Assembly (NCBI GenBank): GCA_022496185.1
Contig: WTXG01000045.1
Location: forward strand, 146,624 to 210,623
Reading direction: 5' to 3'
Source of the DNA: Multifurca ochricompacta
Lineage: Eukaryota > Basidiomycota > Agaricomycetes > Russulales > Russulaceae
DNA length: 64,000 nucleotides
Below the pieces are notes generated by a model that did not search any database, was not told the DNA's origin, and saw only the letters and a program-made list of their open reading frames with translations. Shown in pieces: positions 47,486 to 60,680 of this stretch. The position numbers were made by a program, and so were the translations under genes. How positions within the stretch are numbered: the first letter of the stretch is position 1; every line of letters starts with the position of its first letter.

Positions 47486-47754
47486 ATGTATGTTATGTAT
47501 GTATGTATGTATGACTAGGTTGGGGATATTCAAGACTGTTCACTCCCATGTATTAATGAAAAAATCTGCCTTAGGCTCTCAATGTAGAGTAGTGGGGGCA
47601 TTAAGGTGTTTCCTTTGTGTACGATCCTTCCTAGTTGGCCATGGCCACGCTCGTCTCAGGCCAGGTTACTAGCATCAACTAAATAAGGTAAACATATGAT
47701 GTAGCGAAAACTACTCAAACTATTCCAATTCATGGTCCATGCATTCTGGGAAAG

Positions 47755-50700
47755 CTAGGCGGCCACTGTGAATCTAGTTACTATTTCCTTGGCACCATGT
47801 TGCAACAATAGTTGCACCATCTTGTCTTCTGACGTTACCTGGAGTGGGGTTAGGCCATCCTCGTCTCGCGTATGTACGTTTGCGCCATTCTTCAGCAACA
47901 CTTGCGCAACTTCCAGATCCCCCCATTTTGACGCCAGGTGAAGCAAACTCTGACCTGTCTTATTCCCAGCATTTACATCTCCGCCATGCTCCAGTAGGAG
48001 CTGTACGACCTTCTGGTGTCCTCCTAACAGTGCTACATACAGGGGGGTCTCCTCGTCGTTGTACCAGGTATTTGGGTCTGCACCGCGCTCAAGCAGTAGC
48101 CATACAACGTCCAAGTACCCCTTCCGAGATGGTTCAAGTAGTGGAGTCCTGCCAATGAAATTCTGGGCATTTACTGGCGCACCATGGTCAAGTAGTAATC
48201 GTGAAAGCTCGAGGTGTCCTCTACCAGATGCATAGTGCAATGGGTGCCAATCAGAGTTGCCCTTGGCGGTCATATCTGCATCATGCTCGAGAAGTGTCTG
48301 CGTAGCGTGAAAGGATCCCTTCGCACATGCCGCATGCAACGGCGTCTTGAAGTAACCGCCACGAGCATTTACGTCCTGTGAGTGTGTAGCCACCAGCCAT
48401 TCCGCCACATTGTGGAAGTCGCATAATGCGGCGTAGTATAGGGGAGTTCCTGAAAGATCTGAGGTGGTGCCATCCGCGTATCCATCCATATTGTGTGTCC
48501 GGATCCAGGCCTGGAAATGCGGCTCACTCGGGTCAAACAGATTTTTCATGGCGTCTAACGTGTGCAATGACACATTTTCGAACTTTGCGTGATCAACCCA
48601 GTGTCGAGCAGCATACGCAGAAAGGGGCAAGCTATTATTACTGAGTTTGGTTTTGATCGTGTGATCCAACTGAAGCAGAACGGATAGGCAAGCCTGTGTC
48701 ACGATCAAATGCGCTGGCTCGAGGGGAATGAAGAACCGCGAGGCGCGTCCTCTGGCAAGCCGATTCGACGTCAAGAACTCCTTAACCGAAAAGTGCGAAA
48801 ATTGAACAACCGGTGATTCGGAACCCTCGACCTTGACGATGGCGATCAAACTGGAGCATGTAGACAGCACGGCATCTTCTGCGTTTTCTGGGCGCCAGCC
48901 TGCCACGAAAGTGGGAAAATCTCCCGCGTCGAAGTCGAAAGCGAGGAACTCGGCAAGCTCCTCGATTCTGAGCGGACGAAAAGCCACGGTCACACATTGA
49001 AACAGGCGGTGAGCGTATTCCCAGTTTGCCTCGTCAATCTCCTGCAGAGCGCGTGCATATGTCTCATCAAGCGTCCCGGGCAACTCGTCTAAAGCACGTC
49101 GGATACGTCCCGGAAGACAGCGGCGCAAGAAGTCCAGCTGGCAGAACACCCACCGAAACCTGCCAATGTTCCGATGACTGTGAGCGACGTCTTGGAAAGT
49201 ATCGTGGCAAAGAGCGGCTTACATCCCGTCAGCTTGTTGACAGAGCTTATTCATGACCAGTTCTCTATCCTCCTTTCTCCATCTGCGGGTGTTCGAGTCC
49301 GCGTTCACAAAGAAGCTGATGTAATTGTTGATATCTTCCACTTGCCCCGCCTCGTCGTGAAGGGACACCGTATGCGATGCCAATGACTGGAGATCGATTT
49401 GGATATCTGCCTCAGGGCGACTGGTGATGCATATCCGTAAATTCGGATGGTGCAGGTCAACGAGCTCCTTCACAACCTTTAAAACCTTTTCGCGCGCGGA
49501 TGGTGTTCCAGAGGTTTTCGGACATTCGTCGAGCGCATCCACGATAACATAGGTTGTACATTGACCAGAGGGCTTGATCATTTCTTGCAGGCATTCAATG
49601 AGTGCGCTATCACTGGGCTGCAATGAGCCAGCATCATGTGCCGAATATAAGCGAGAGAGAATGTAAGAGCAACGATCCGATCGAGCGCAGAGTTGGACAA
49701 CAAGAGGGACAACAAGCCACGGAGGTTCTGCTTTTGGTCGTCCCGGAAATCGAAATAAAAAAATGCCATTGAAGCTAGCCCGGCCTCGCGCATTAGCTTG
49801 ATCTCCCGGATGATTGTGGAACTAGCCAATGACATAAGTTCTCTGAGATCTGATGGGCAGTGGAGGGCTGAGTACCAAAGGATGCTCTTCCCGGAGCCCG
49901 CTATAGAACTCATCGTCAGATCAGTGGTATTGAAGAGGAAAGGGTCGAAGAAGCGCACGTTTACCGTGAATCCATAAAAGAGAACCGATTTCCTTCCACT
50001 CGGCGAAAGTTGTTCCTTGAACGAACCATGCTGCGGTACCCTCGTGGTGAGCTTCACACGCAATGTTATGATTCTTTGATGGGTCTGGAGGAGAGAGCCA
50101 TCTTCGAAAATTCTCTTGCAACTTGTCGCCTGCCAGGGATTCTCAGAGCCCGCTGACAGAATTTGGCCTAATGAGAAAATGACGAACGTTTCGCTTTGTT
50201 GATTTCGCTTGCAATTTGTTGCATGACCACTATGCGTTAAGGGCGTCAGTTTACACCTGCGGGTATAGCCTGGTCGCATACCGAGAGCCCGTCGGATGTC
50301 GTCCGTTGAGGCCTTGCCATCTAGAGGCGCACAAGTCAAGCGTGGAGTGAGTCAGAAATTGGATGGGATTCACGCACCATCCATAATGACGTTTATGTTC
50401 CTGATAAGACCATGAACAATCTCTAAGGTCTGGGCCGCAGTCGTCCGAGCTTCCTCCTGGGTAAGTCGATCCAACCTGTGTAGCACCGATTCGACGTCGT
50501 TCTCGCCAAGGAGCTTCTTTCCAAATTTCTCTGCGTTAACTATTAGCTGGGGAAACGAATGACCAAAAGATAAGCTGACTGAGACGCCCTTGCTTGACTT
50601 GCTGCGTCGCAAGGGCAAGGGTAGAAAGAAGTTCGACCAAAATCTTTACGACTATCTCAGTCATCGCCATCGTGAGTGGAATCTTTGTATAAATATCGAG

Positions 50701-51221
50701 GCGTCTGAGGAAGCTTTCTATTGATTCAAAAAGCTCGACTAGTGCGTCATAGCTCGCGTTGATATCCTTGACGGCCTGATGATTATAGGTGTTATAAATA
50801 TTGGTGGGAAGGAATTTTAACGTAGGTACACACAGCGAGGAGGACACCGATGCCAGCAAAGACTGCTTTTGCAGGTGGGAAAGACTGAAGACTAAGGGGT
50901 TATCAAATTGGGTCAGGGAAGACCGCTCTACTGGGCACGTACCAGACCAAGGCCTTCGGCGAGAACCCCGCCGGTGGAAAGGGTATAGAGAATGTGAACT
51001 GTGCGATTGATCATTCTCGTGACTAGTGTATCGTCCCTTCGGAACTTATGGAAGGCTTGTGCCTGCTCTTGAAGTAAAGCAATAATAGTATCGGTAGACT
51101 GGCAACCTTTGAGTTTGATGGCGAGGTCATGTTCAACAAGATTTGTTCCCGCCTTCTTCTGGTATTCGGATAATGCAGTCTCAAAGAGTGACTGGAGATC
51201 TGAAGAGGGTGTAAAAGACAT
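47755..51221 (-). CDS. NLR-2: Goodbye-NACHT-ankyrin STAND protein (one frame break)
   Basis: Exons 50943-51221, 50834-50884, 50580-50775, 50378-50530, 50282-50320, 49959-50129, 49876-49900, 49223-49821 and 47755-49159; about 972 aa if one base is restored. Goodbye domain (YQKKAGTNLVEHDLAIKLKG, FPPAKAVFAGIGVLL, YTKIPLTMAMTEIVVKIL), P-loop GSGKSIL across an intron, Walker B-like YVIVDALDECPK, then about seven ankyrin repeats (e.g. TPLYVALLGGHQKVVQLLLE). One base is missing near 49697, after the NACHT LLSLL helix. The last intron (49160-49222) follows QQADGM. Divergent from NLR-3 across 399 bp, and their closest mutual paralogue. Possibly functional if the gap is an error. Confidence 0.83.
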
Positions 51222-51620
51222 CTGGTTGATCAGAGCTTAAGGAGAGTGACAGTCGCGGACATGTTGATGGCGGTGTACTAGACATGATACTAGTTATCGA
51301 TGCTATCATAGACGCGCAGGTACGGACCCCCGTCTCAATGTGATGCTGTATTTCTGAATTTCTTGCCACATCTCTGCATTGTGTATTTTCTCTTAGATTG
51401 AATTCCCTAGTATTTAGGCTCCTATTGGAGAGGAGGAGTTGGAAATAAATAAAACAAAAAAGCAAAAACACAAACACAGAGCGAGAGCCAGTGGTGTCCA
51501 AGTCACCTGATTCAAGTCAGCCAGGCAGTGCTAGTCCCAGTACCACTACCGCAACACCGCAATTTGAACACTGAACACTGTTACTTCTGGTGGGCGAAAC
51601 CGCCTCCTTTTGTTACCGCG
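51222..51620. promoter_or_regulatory. Shared 399-bp region between divergent NLR-2 and NLR-3
   Basis: Both predicted start codons face outward from this interval, so it should hold two promoters or one bidirectional promoter. No TATA box stands out. Confidence 0.45.
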
Positions 51621-54600
51621 ATGTCTTCAAGCCCCCTTTTTGACCTTCCAGCGCTCTTCGACACTGCCTTGAATGAGTATGAGAAGCAGGCGGGAACGAA
51701 TTTGGTCGAACATCAATTGGCCATCAAGCTCAAAAGTTGCCACTCGACTGACTCTGTCATCACCATACTTCAAGAGCAAGCGAATGAATTCCTAAATTTT
51801 CGAGGCAGCGATGGGAAAGTAATGAAGTGGCTGAAACGGATTGTCCAAGTCTTGCACACGCTTTCAACCAATAGTGTGCTCGGGGAGGGTGTTGGTTTAG
51901 TACGTAGGGAGGGTTTCGTTTCCCAATTGCATAAAGTTGCGCTTTAATGCTCGCTTCAACAGCCATTCCCACCTGCAAAGGCCGTTTTCGCAGGAATTGG
52001 TATCCTCCTCTCCGTGCGCGTCATCTTTTAGGTTCCTTTGAGGGGATCGTGACATTTGTGGCCATCAGGCGATCAAGGATGTCAGTAGGAGTTACGATGC
52101 GCTTGCCGACTTGTTTGAGTCAATGGAAAACTTTCTGAGACGGCTTGATATCTATACAAAGATTCCATCTACGGCTGCGATGACAGAGACAATCGTGAAA
52201 ATCCTGATCGAATTACTCTCTACTCTTGCCCTCGCGACACGGCAGATCCAACAAGGGCGGCTCAGTGAGTTCGTTTCAGTCCATGTACAAACTTCCTGGC
52301 TGAAGATGGCGGAGAGAAATTGGGGAAGAAGCTGCTGGGAGAGAATGATGTGGAGGCGATTCTGCAGAGGTTGGATCGACTTACCCATGAGGAAGCGCGG
52401 ACGACTGTTGCGCAGACCCTGGAAGTCGTGTATGGTCTTGTCAAGAATATGAAGGTAGTTATGGATGGTGCGCAGAGAAAGTGCAACTAGAGACCCACGA
52501 TGTGCTGAGTCTCCGTCTCTTTAGATGGCAAGGCGTCAACTAGTGAAATCCGGCAGAGCCTCGGTGAGTTTGGCTGGCTGACACACGCCAACATAAGTCA
52601 TTGTTCGTGCCAGCTGTAATGCAACAAATCGCGAGCGAGTTGAATAAGTCCAAACGTCTGTCCTGTCTTTGTTTAGCCATTTTGGTTTTGGAACTAAAAG
52701 CGGTTTATAAATAGGTGACCAGTTGCAGAAAGACGTTCGAAGTTGGCTCTCTCCCCCTGATCCGTCCAAAAACCACAACATTGCATGCGAGACCCACCAC
52801 GAAGGAACGGCAACATGGTTTATTGAAGGAAAGGCCTTCTCAGACTGGAAGAAGGCGGGCTCTCTGCTATGGGTACATGGAAAACGTATGTCCAATCCAA
52901 TACCGTTTGTCTACTCGCTTAACCAGTAGTATCTCGATTTTGTAGCGGGCTCAGGGAAAAGTGTCCTCTGGTACGTAGTTTCTCCGGTATTCTCAGGAAA
53001 GGTGTAATATTATTGACCAGCTCCATGATAATCCAAGATATCGAGGTCATACGGGAGGCCGGATTGGCCTCCATGGCCGTGTTTTATTTCGACTTCCGTG
53101 ATGACGCAAAGCAGAACAGCCGGGGGTTACTGTCCTCTCTGCTTTTTCAGCTCTGTGCCCAGTCTGATCGTTGCTCTGGGATTCTCTCTCGTCTGTATTC
53201 GTCACACGTTAATGGTTTTCGTCAGCCCAGTGACAGTGCGCTTATGCACTGTCTAGAAGAGGTTCTCACCGTCTCGGGTCAATGCACAACATATATTATC
53301 ATGGATGGGCTCGACGAATGTCCGAAAACGTCTGGCACACCATCTGCGCGCGAGAAGGTTCTGCGAATCGTGAAAGAACTCGTTTGCTTGCGCCACCCGA
53401 ACCTGCGGGTTTGCGTGACTAGTCGCCCTGAAGTGGACATCCAAACTGTTCTTGGGCCTTTGGCATCGCATTCAGTTTCCCCTTCACGATGAGGCAGGGC
53501 AAATGGAAGATATTAACAACTACATCAGCTTTTTCATGAACTCAGACACGAACACACGCAGGTGGAGAAAGGACGATAAGGAACTGGTCATTAATAAGCT
53601 CTGCCAACAAGCTGATGGGATGTAAGCCATCGTTTTTCCATTGCGTTTGTACTTGAAGCCAATTAGCTGATGTCACGACACAGGTTTCGATGGATATTCT
53701 GCCAGCTAGACACTCTGCGACGCTGCCTTCCAGGACGCATCAGGCCTGCCCTGGACGAGTTGCCTGGGACCTTGGACGAGACGTATGAGCGTGCACTGCA
53801 AGACATCGACGAGACCAACTGGGAATACGCATACCGTCTCTTCCAATGCGTTGTCGTAGCCTCCCGTCCACTTGGCGTGGAAGAACTGGCGGAATTTCTC
53901 GCTTTTGATTTTGACGCAGGGGATTTTCCCCACGCTTGAGGCAGGCTGGCGTCCCGAAAATCCAGGAGATGCAGTGTTGTCGACCTGTTCCAGTTTGATC
54001 ACGGTCGTCAAAGTGGACGGTTCTCCAGTCGTCCAATTTACTCACTTTTCTGTAAAGGAGTTCTTGACGTCGAATCGCCTTACACGAGGGCCTGCTTCGC
54101 GCTACTACATTCCGCTCAAGTCGGCCCATCTAATTGTCGCACAGGCCTGCCTTGCCGTTCTGCTCCAGCTAGACGAAAACATCAACATCAACAATATCAA
54201 GGACGTTCCACTTGCCCTCTACGCCGCTCGGTACTGGGCTGATCATGCCCAGTTCGAGAACTTGTCATCGTATTTAGAAGACGCCATGAAACGTCTCTTT
54301 GACCCAAAGCTGCCGCATTTTGCAGTCTGCGTTTGGATACACAGTAAGGACAGAGACAAAGGGAGTCAATCGATGATCTCAGACTCACCGTCACGACCCG
54401 CCGAATCGCCTTTATATCATGCTGCATTGTACAACTTGGCTGCCGTGGCAGAATGGCTAGTGACGGAACGCTCTCAGAACGTGGATGAACGGGGAGGTGA
54501 ATATCAGACCGCGCTGCATGCCGTATCCGCAATGGGATGTACCGAAGTTGCTAGGGTACTACTCGAGAATGGTGCAGATGTGAACATCCAGGGGGTCGCC

Positions 54601-55083
54601 GAATGGACTCCATTGCATTATGCATCGGACAGGGGACATGCGGGTGTTTTGCGGCTACTGCTTAAATTCGGTGCGGAGGTGAATAACAGGACTCCCGCAG
54701 ACCGAATTCCGCTGTTATTGGGGTCAGAAGAAGGCCATCTGGAGGTTGTGCGGGCACTTCTCGAGCACGGCGCCGATCCAAATACCTGGCGCCTCCAAAC
54801 GCGGACTCCGCTCTACCGGGCGTTGGAGCAAGGTCACTTTGCAGTCGCCCAGCTTCTACTCGAGAACGGTGCAGATGTAAATGCTCGCAACGACAACGGC
54901 TGGACTCTGCTGCATGTGGCATCGAATCAAGGTAACCTGGAGGTCGTGCGGTTACTGCTTGAACGTGGGGCAAACGTACAAGCACGGAACAAGCTGGGGC
55001 GGACGCCATTTCAGGAAGCATCGGAGATGGGCCACTCTCCCATAACAGAACTGTTGTCTGGGTCTGGCGCAGGGAGTACATAG
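51621..55083 (+). CDS. NLR-3: Goodbye-NACHT-ankyrin STAND protein (two C-run frame breaks)
   Basis: Exons 51621-51899, 51963-52013, 52069-52264, 52315-52467, 52525-52563, 52715-52885, 52946-52970, 53021-53621 and 53684-55083; about 970 aa after removing two extra bases. Start chosen at 51621 by match to NLR-2. Goodbye domain (YEKQAGTNLVEHQLAIKLKS), linker WLSPPDPSKNHNIACE, P-loop GSGKSVL, IIMDGLDECPKTSGTP, and about seven ankyrin repeats (e.g. TLLHVASNQGNLEVVRLLL) to TAG 55081-55083. The two breaks are one extra C in CCCC runs at 53479-53482 and 53929-53932, each where NLR-2 has the uninterrupted reading. Both look like homopolymer length errors or young mutations. Confidence 0.84.
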
Positions 55084-55569
55084 GTTTGCAGGGAGGGGAG
55101 GATTCAACTTTGGATAGTAGATGTAAGTGTCTCGTGTTCTACACGCATTCGGTGCACCATATGACTTTAGGCAGGCACCCATTCCTCTTATCAACGTTCA
55201 AGTTAAATAAATTGCTTGGTGGAAATGGTTGCGTTTTGTTTCTGAGTCTTGCATTACACTTGTATACTGTGTAAATAGATATCTATCGTACGAAACGGAA
55301 TGTGAACTAGCAGGTGGCATGGGCGTGACACTCCAATGTGGGCTCCGATAGTAACACGGACACGATGGCCTTCGCTTCATTCATTGTGGAGCAAGCAGTC
55401 GTGTAGCTCGGTTGCATGGAGCTATGCTTGACATGTCTCCCATTTCCCTTCAAAGTACACCCTACCAATGAGCAGTGTGTCCGTGATCAGTTCCATCAAT
55501 AGGAAGAACGAAGTACATCACGTTCCCCCGGCCTCTTGGTAAAGGTGTTCCAATCACCGGGTCTATTCA
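55084..55569. other. Intergenic; no gene recognised
   Basis: Downstream of NLR-3; no domain or repeat identified. Confidence 0.4.
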
Positions 55570-56170
55570 CCAAATATTTTTCCACACTTCAGGATATTCT
55601 TCCACCGGTTGGAGGATGAGTGGGCTGACTCCGGAGCATGGATGATCATATGAAGTGAACAGCAGTTCTCCATCTTCATCGGCAGTCCATCATCTGATGG
55701 CGATTCGTACGTCTTGCGTCCAATGTGGTGGGGTCATCACAGGAGAGCGAAAAGAAGATACGGATGATCGGGATCGGGAATCTCCCATCATTGCTTATCT
55801 GACACGTCGAGTCAAGTCACATTCGACGGGATCCATTCTCATGAAGATTTCGTCAATGTCGCGCCTTCCAGCGTCTGAAAATCGTTCTTCACTTGGGCGA
55901 TTATAAATCCAATTCTCTTCACATCAAGGTCGATACCACCATACAAGTATGGGTAAATCGCGTTAATCGCCAGGAAAGCCGCCGCGCCGCATGCCATGAA
56001 ATGGATTAGATATCTATGTGCCAGGACTTCTTGTTCAAACGGTTTGGATGAAATGATTAAAATGCATCACGGCCTCATCAAACACCTCTCCGAATCGTTG
56101 TTCGATGATCTTGGGGGAACACAGAAAGGGCATGCCTCCCAAGATCGATTCAAAATTGGTGTTCACAAAA
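55570..56170 (-). pseudogene. 3' fragment of the P-loop NTPase/nuclease (RHS-like) family
   Basis: Minus-strand sequence is colinear with about 46780-47350 of the larger gene: NFESILGGMPFLC, then FGEVFDEAVMHFNHFI, then YPYLYGGIDLDVKRIGF (nuclease core) and LLFTSYDHPCSGVSP. Frame changes and stops interrupt it and the NTPase half is missing. It lies 200 bp beyond the end of NLR-4. Confidence 0.78.
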
Positions 56171-56372
56171 CAAAACAAGCCAAGACTTAACGTAACTAAC
56201 AAAACAAACCCTAATAAACGGGGATCCAAACAAAAAGATCCCATTTCTCCACCACTCGCCATCAATAAGGTGAATCCCGTTCCGTATAGAAACTGGAAAC
56301 CATCCAATAATTTACATCAGCACAATGCGAGCGTACGTACGCTCATGGAGCAATCCCGGAATGGGCTGCACT

Positions 56373-59300
56373 TTAGTTTGTTGTACCAGCGCCGTGCTCC
56401 GATAATAGTTGCGCAATTTCTTCTTGTCCACTTGTTCTTGCTAATTGGAGCGGGGTCTGGTCGCGGTTGTCGCGTACGGATATATTTGCACCTCGGTCTA
56501 AGAGGAGTCGTACAAATGCTAGATCGTATTTCCCGAGGGACGCATGGTGCAGTAGAGTCTCTCCGAACCTATTCTGGTGATCCACATGTGCGCCGCGCTC
56601 AAGCAGTAGTTTTGCAACTTCCAAATGGCCGTTCCGCAATGCCACACCGAGTGGATTATCTTGGTCCTTAAACCAGGTATCCACGTTCGCGTTCCCTCCA
56701 AGGAGCAGCTCCGCGGTCTCCCGATGACCATTTTCTGATGCCAAATATAATGCAGACCGGCCGTCTGGACACTGGGTGGATATATATGAATTTCCACCAT
56801 ACCACAGTAGTTTCTGCAAAACATCGTAATGTCCTTTTGCAGATGCCGCGATCATCGGGGTCCCATAGTGACCAGAAATGTCACTGAAATTGTAGTGTCC
56901 ATTGGACAACAACCATTCAACTACGCCAAGATAGCCGAACTGAGAGGCGTAGTATAAGGGGGTCGCTCGTGGCGGTAATGGAGTCTCTGAGGTCATGGAT
57001 TCTCCGAGTTTTCATCCACATTGTATATCCAAACCAGATAGCAAAGTGCGGTTTATTTGGGTCAAAGAGGCGCTTCAGTGCCTCTTGTATATACTCCTTG
57101 ACATACCACTTGGGCAGAATGACCACAGACTGGGCGGCATAGACGGCAAGAGGGAAGTCCACAATGCTGCTTTTTTAATGTGCTTGTCTAGCTGGAGCAA
57201 CGCAGCAAGACAGCCTTGGCCGACTGTGAAATGGGCCTGTCCAAGGGAAAAGTGATAGCGAGCAGCACCTCCAGCTGCTGTGGAGATGTGGCTCGATGAT
57301 AAGAATTGCCTAACAGAGAAGTGGGAAAATTGTACGACTGGGGAGCCATCCATGTTGACGATGGCAATCAAACTGGAGCAAGTGGACAGCAAGGCATCTT
57401 CAAGATCTTCGTGGCGCCAACTCGCCTCGAACACGGGTAGTTCATTTGGCCGGAAATCCCACGCAAGGAACTCTCCAAGTTCCGAAACCCGAAGTGGGCG
57501 AGAAGCCACGGCCAAGCATTGAAAGAGACGGTGGGCACACATCCACCTGTTCTCGTCGATATCCTGCAATATGCGCTCGTATGATTCTTTCAAAGTCTCG
57601 GGGAAGTCGTTATAAATGCGCCGAATACCTTCACGAAGACATCGGCGCAGCTGGTCCAATTGGCAGAACACCCATCGAAATCTGTACCAACACGTGAATA
57701 AGTCTCGCGTAGCGCAGAGAAAGGTGACACCATACATTCCCCCAGCTTCCTCTGACAGCTTATTCACAACAAAATCCTTATCTTCATTTCTCCACTTTGC
57801 CATTTTCGCGTCTGACTTGACGAAAATGTTAATGTAGTCATTGATATCCTTGATATGCCCCTCTCATCATGAAGGGACACTATCTGGGATGCCAAGGGCT
57901 GGAGAACTCCTCGGATGTCCGTCTCGGCACAGCTAGAGACGCATATACGCAGATTAGAACCGCGTAAGTTGACAAGCCATTCTACAAGCTCCAGGATACT
58001 TTCTCTTTTGGATGGCGTGCCAGAACTTTTAGGAGATTCGTCGAGACCATCCAAGATAATATAGATTGGGCCTTGTCCAGGAAGCCCGAGCATATCCTTC
58101 AAGCAGTCTAGGAGTGCGTCAATACGTGGTTGCCTCGAGCCCGCGGCATGTGTCAAATACAGGCGAGAAAGAATATCGGAACAAAGATCGGACTGCTCGC
58201 ATAGTTGGGCAAGAAGAGAAGAAACTAAGTCACGGGCGTTTTGCCTTGCCGTGTCCCTGAAATCGAAGTAAAAGTACGCCATGGAGGCTAACCCAGCTTC
58301 GCGTATTGCTGTGATTTCTTCAATTATGGTTGAGCTATTTGACAATGACGTCAGTGAGCTGACCCAAGAGAAGCCGACGAAGGGTGCATACCAAAGAACG
58401 CTCTTTCCTGATCCCGCTACAGAACAGAGGGGTGATTTGTAGGTGGCAAGGAAATGAAGAGCAGGAAATACGTACGCTTTCCATGAATCCACAACAGGGA
58501 ACCCGTCCTTTTCCATTCAGAGAAGGTGTGACCTTGAATGAACCACGCCCCAGTTCCGGGGTGGTGAGCCTTGCGCGCCATGTCGTGGCTTTCGAACGGA
58601 TCCGTGGGAGATAGCCAGACTTGTACATCCTTCACCAGCTGATCACCTGAGTATGAGGTAGTCTCAGTTTAGGAATGGCGCTCTCAAGGGGATAACGAAC
58701 GCTTTGACTTGTCTATTATCTCAGTCGCCAGTCTCTGTACGATAACTAGTACCCATGGTCAGTTATCATGACCCATGTCCAAAGCGAAACCTACCGAGAG
58801 CATATTTGATATCATCTGTTGATGCTTTGCCATCTAAATAAGATGCGCCAGTTTAGTACAGCGTTGGAAATCAATCGAACAAGAATTGAGTACCATTCAT
58901 AAGTGCCTTCATGTTCTGGACAAGACCGTAAATTATCTCTAGGGCCTGCCCGCGGCCGTCCGAGACTCATTCTGGGAGGTATTTCCCAGCCTCTGCAGCA
59001 CCGCTTCGACATCATTCTCTCCTAAGAGCATTTCTCCCACCCTCTCTGCGTGAATTTGAGCCAGGGCAGTGAATCTTCGATGAGAAGGACCTACCCAGCC
59101 TCCCTTGGTTAACTTGTTGTGTTGCAAGGCCGAGAGTGGAGAGAAGTTGAAGCAATATCTTCACTATTGTCTCCGTCATCGGCATTCGTAAGTGGGATCT
59201 TGATGTGAGTACTGAGACGTTTGAGAAAGGCTTCGAGAGATCTGAAAAGATCGATGAGCATGTCGTAGTTCGTGCTAACTTGAGAGGCATCAATGGCCTG

Positions 59301-59765
59301 TGGTGATAGAGGTTACAAGGATTTCATGAAGGAATTCGACCATATTCGTACTATGAGAAGGACACCAAGTCCAGCAAAAAACGCTTTGTCGGGAGGGAAA
59401 GACTGAAGGATAGGCGTTATGGCATAGATAGAAGGACGTGGAAGGCCGGTTTAAACGTACCAGAGACGCAACTGCGTTGCCGAGAACTCCGTTGGCAGAG
59501 AGCGGGTATGAGAGACGGACAATCCGCTTAAGCCACTTCATAATTGTTGCGGCATCATCGCCACTGAGTTTGTTTAACACTTGAATTTGGTTTCGAAATG
59601 TGGCAACGATAGATTCAGCGGTGTCGCAATTATTGAGATAGATGGCGAGATGGTTTTCAACTAAATTGACCCCTGTCCGCTTCTCGTAATCGCTGAAGGT
59701 GGTGTTGAAAGTGACCTGAGTTCAAATGAGGAGGATAAAGTCGCAGAATGTGGTTGATCTGTCAT
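56373..59765 (-). pseudogene. NLR-4: Goodbye-NACHT-ankyrin gene, close paralogue of NLR-1, many indels
   Basis: The same exon order as NLR-1 can be followed from ATG 59765: Goodbye (KLSGDDAATIMKWLKRIVRL), VQVWLSPTDPFESHDMARK, GSGKSVL, IYIILDGLDESPKSSGTPSK, winged-helix region, and ankyrin repeats (e.g. TPMIAASAKGHYDVLQKLL) ending GAGTTN. Compared with NLR-1, about eight single-base indels shift the frame (near 59707, 59190, 58955, 57865, 57173, 57037 and 57000, among others). Either a recent pseudogene or a badly polished copy. It lies in inverted orientation to NLR-1, 27 kb away. Confidence 0.82.
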
Positions 59766-59860
59766 CTCAAAACTGAGGGAAGGCAAAGGGCCAGTGACTC
59801 GCCTGCGACTGCCCCGCTATCGTTAGCTCACCCACCTCTCCCCCACCGCTGACATCCCTA

Positions 59861-60636
59861 AAGTGGTAATCTTGTCACAGGACTGTGATTTGTAATAATA
59901 TTTATTTTAAAAAGGAAAGTTATCGTTGATCAACAAAAAATCATTACAAATCAAAGTCATGTGACATGTAGACAACAGTTCGACCTAGTGAAAGACCGGC
60001 TCTGCTCATGCGACGACCTCAACCCCCTCACTATCATCCAGGACACGTGGGCCTTCACAAGGCCTCCTTTGGTAAGACGACCTTGTGAGCTGGATTAAGT
60101 CTGAGTTGGTGACGTTGGGTAGTATGGGTAAGTTCACCTTTCTTCTCCAACACACAGGCTCTCTTCCCCTCTCCACTCCTTCTCTATTACACACTGCCTC
60201 TTGTTTCCCTCTACCAAGAGGTTTTGCACATGGTGGTTCCCACCCTTCTCTCATGTTCACAACAGTAGTTACTATGTACTGGTAGTAGCTACGTGATTTG
60301 GGCAAGGCCCTGAAGTGCGAATAAAATCAATTTCAAAAAAAAAAAACCTAATAGTGAAGATGCTTAACATCCTCCCTCCTCCTGTCCATGCAATGGATTA
60401 TAGCACTCCTTCTGCTACAAATGTTCTACTGCTCTAGGCCCACACATTTTGATGAGAACACATGATACACAATGAAAGTCATTAAATAGCTAGACATAGA
60501 GTAGCGAGAATGCGCGAGAACACCAAGGTTCTTATTTAATCCTTATCTGATCTTATTCCAACTGATTGTAATGATATTTTGCCTTTTTTAAATAAATATT
60601 ATTACAAATCACAGTCATGTGACAAGATTACCACTT
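59861..60636. mobile_element. 776-bp MITE with ~65-bp terminal inverted repeats
   Basis: Left end AAGTGGTAATCTTGTCACAG and right end (reverse complement) AAGTGGTAATCTTGTCACAT continue matching through GACTGTGATTTGTAATAATA. TA dinucleotides at 59859-59860 and 60637-60638 fit a Tc1/mariner-type duplication. An internal partial copy of the end (ATTACAAATC at 59943) makes a smaller hairpin at the left. No transposase. Confidence 0.75.
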
Positions 60637-60680
60637 TAGAATAAGGTGACTTCACTCGCGTCCTGCCCATCTTACCTACA

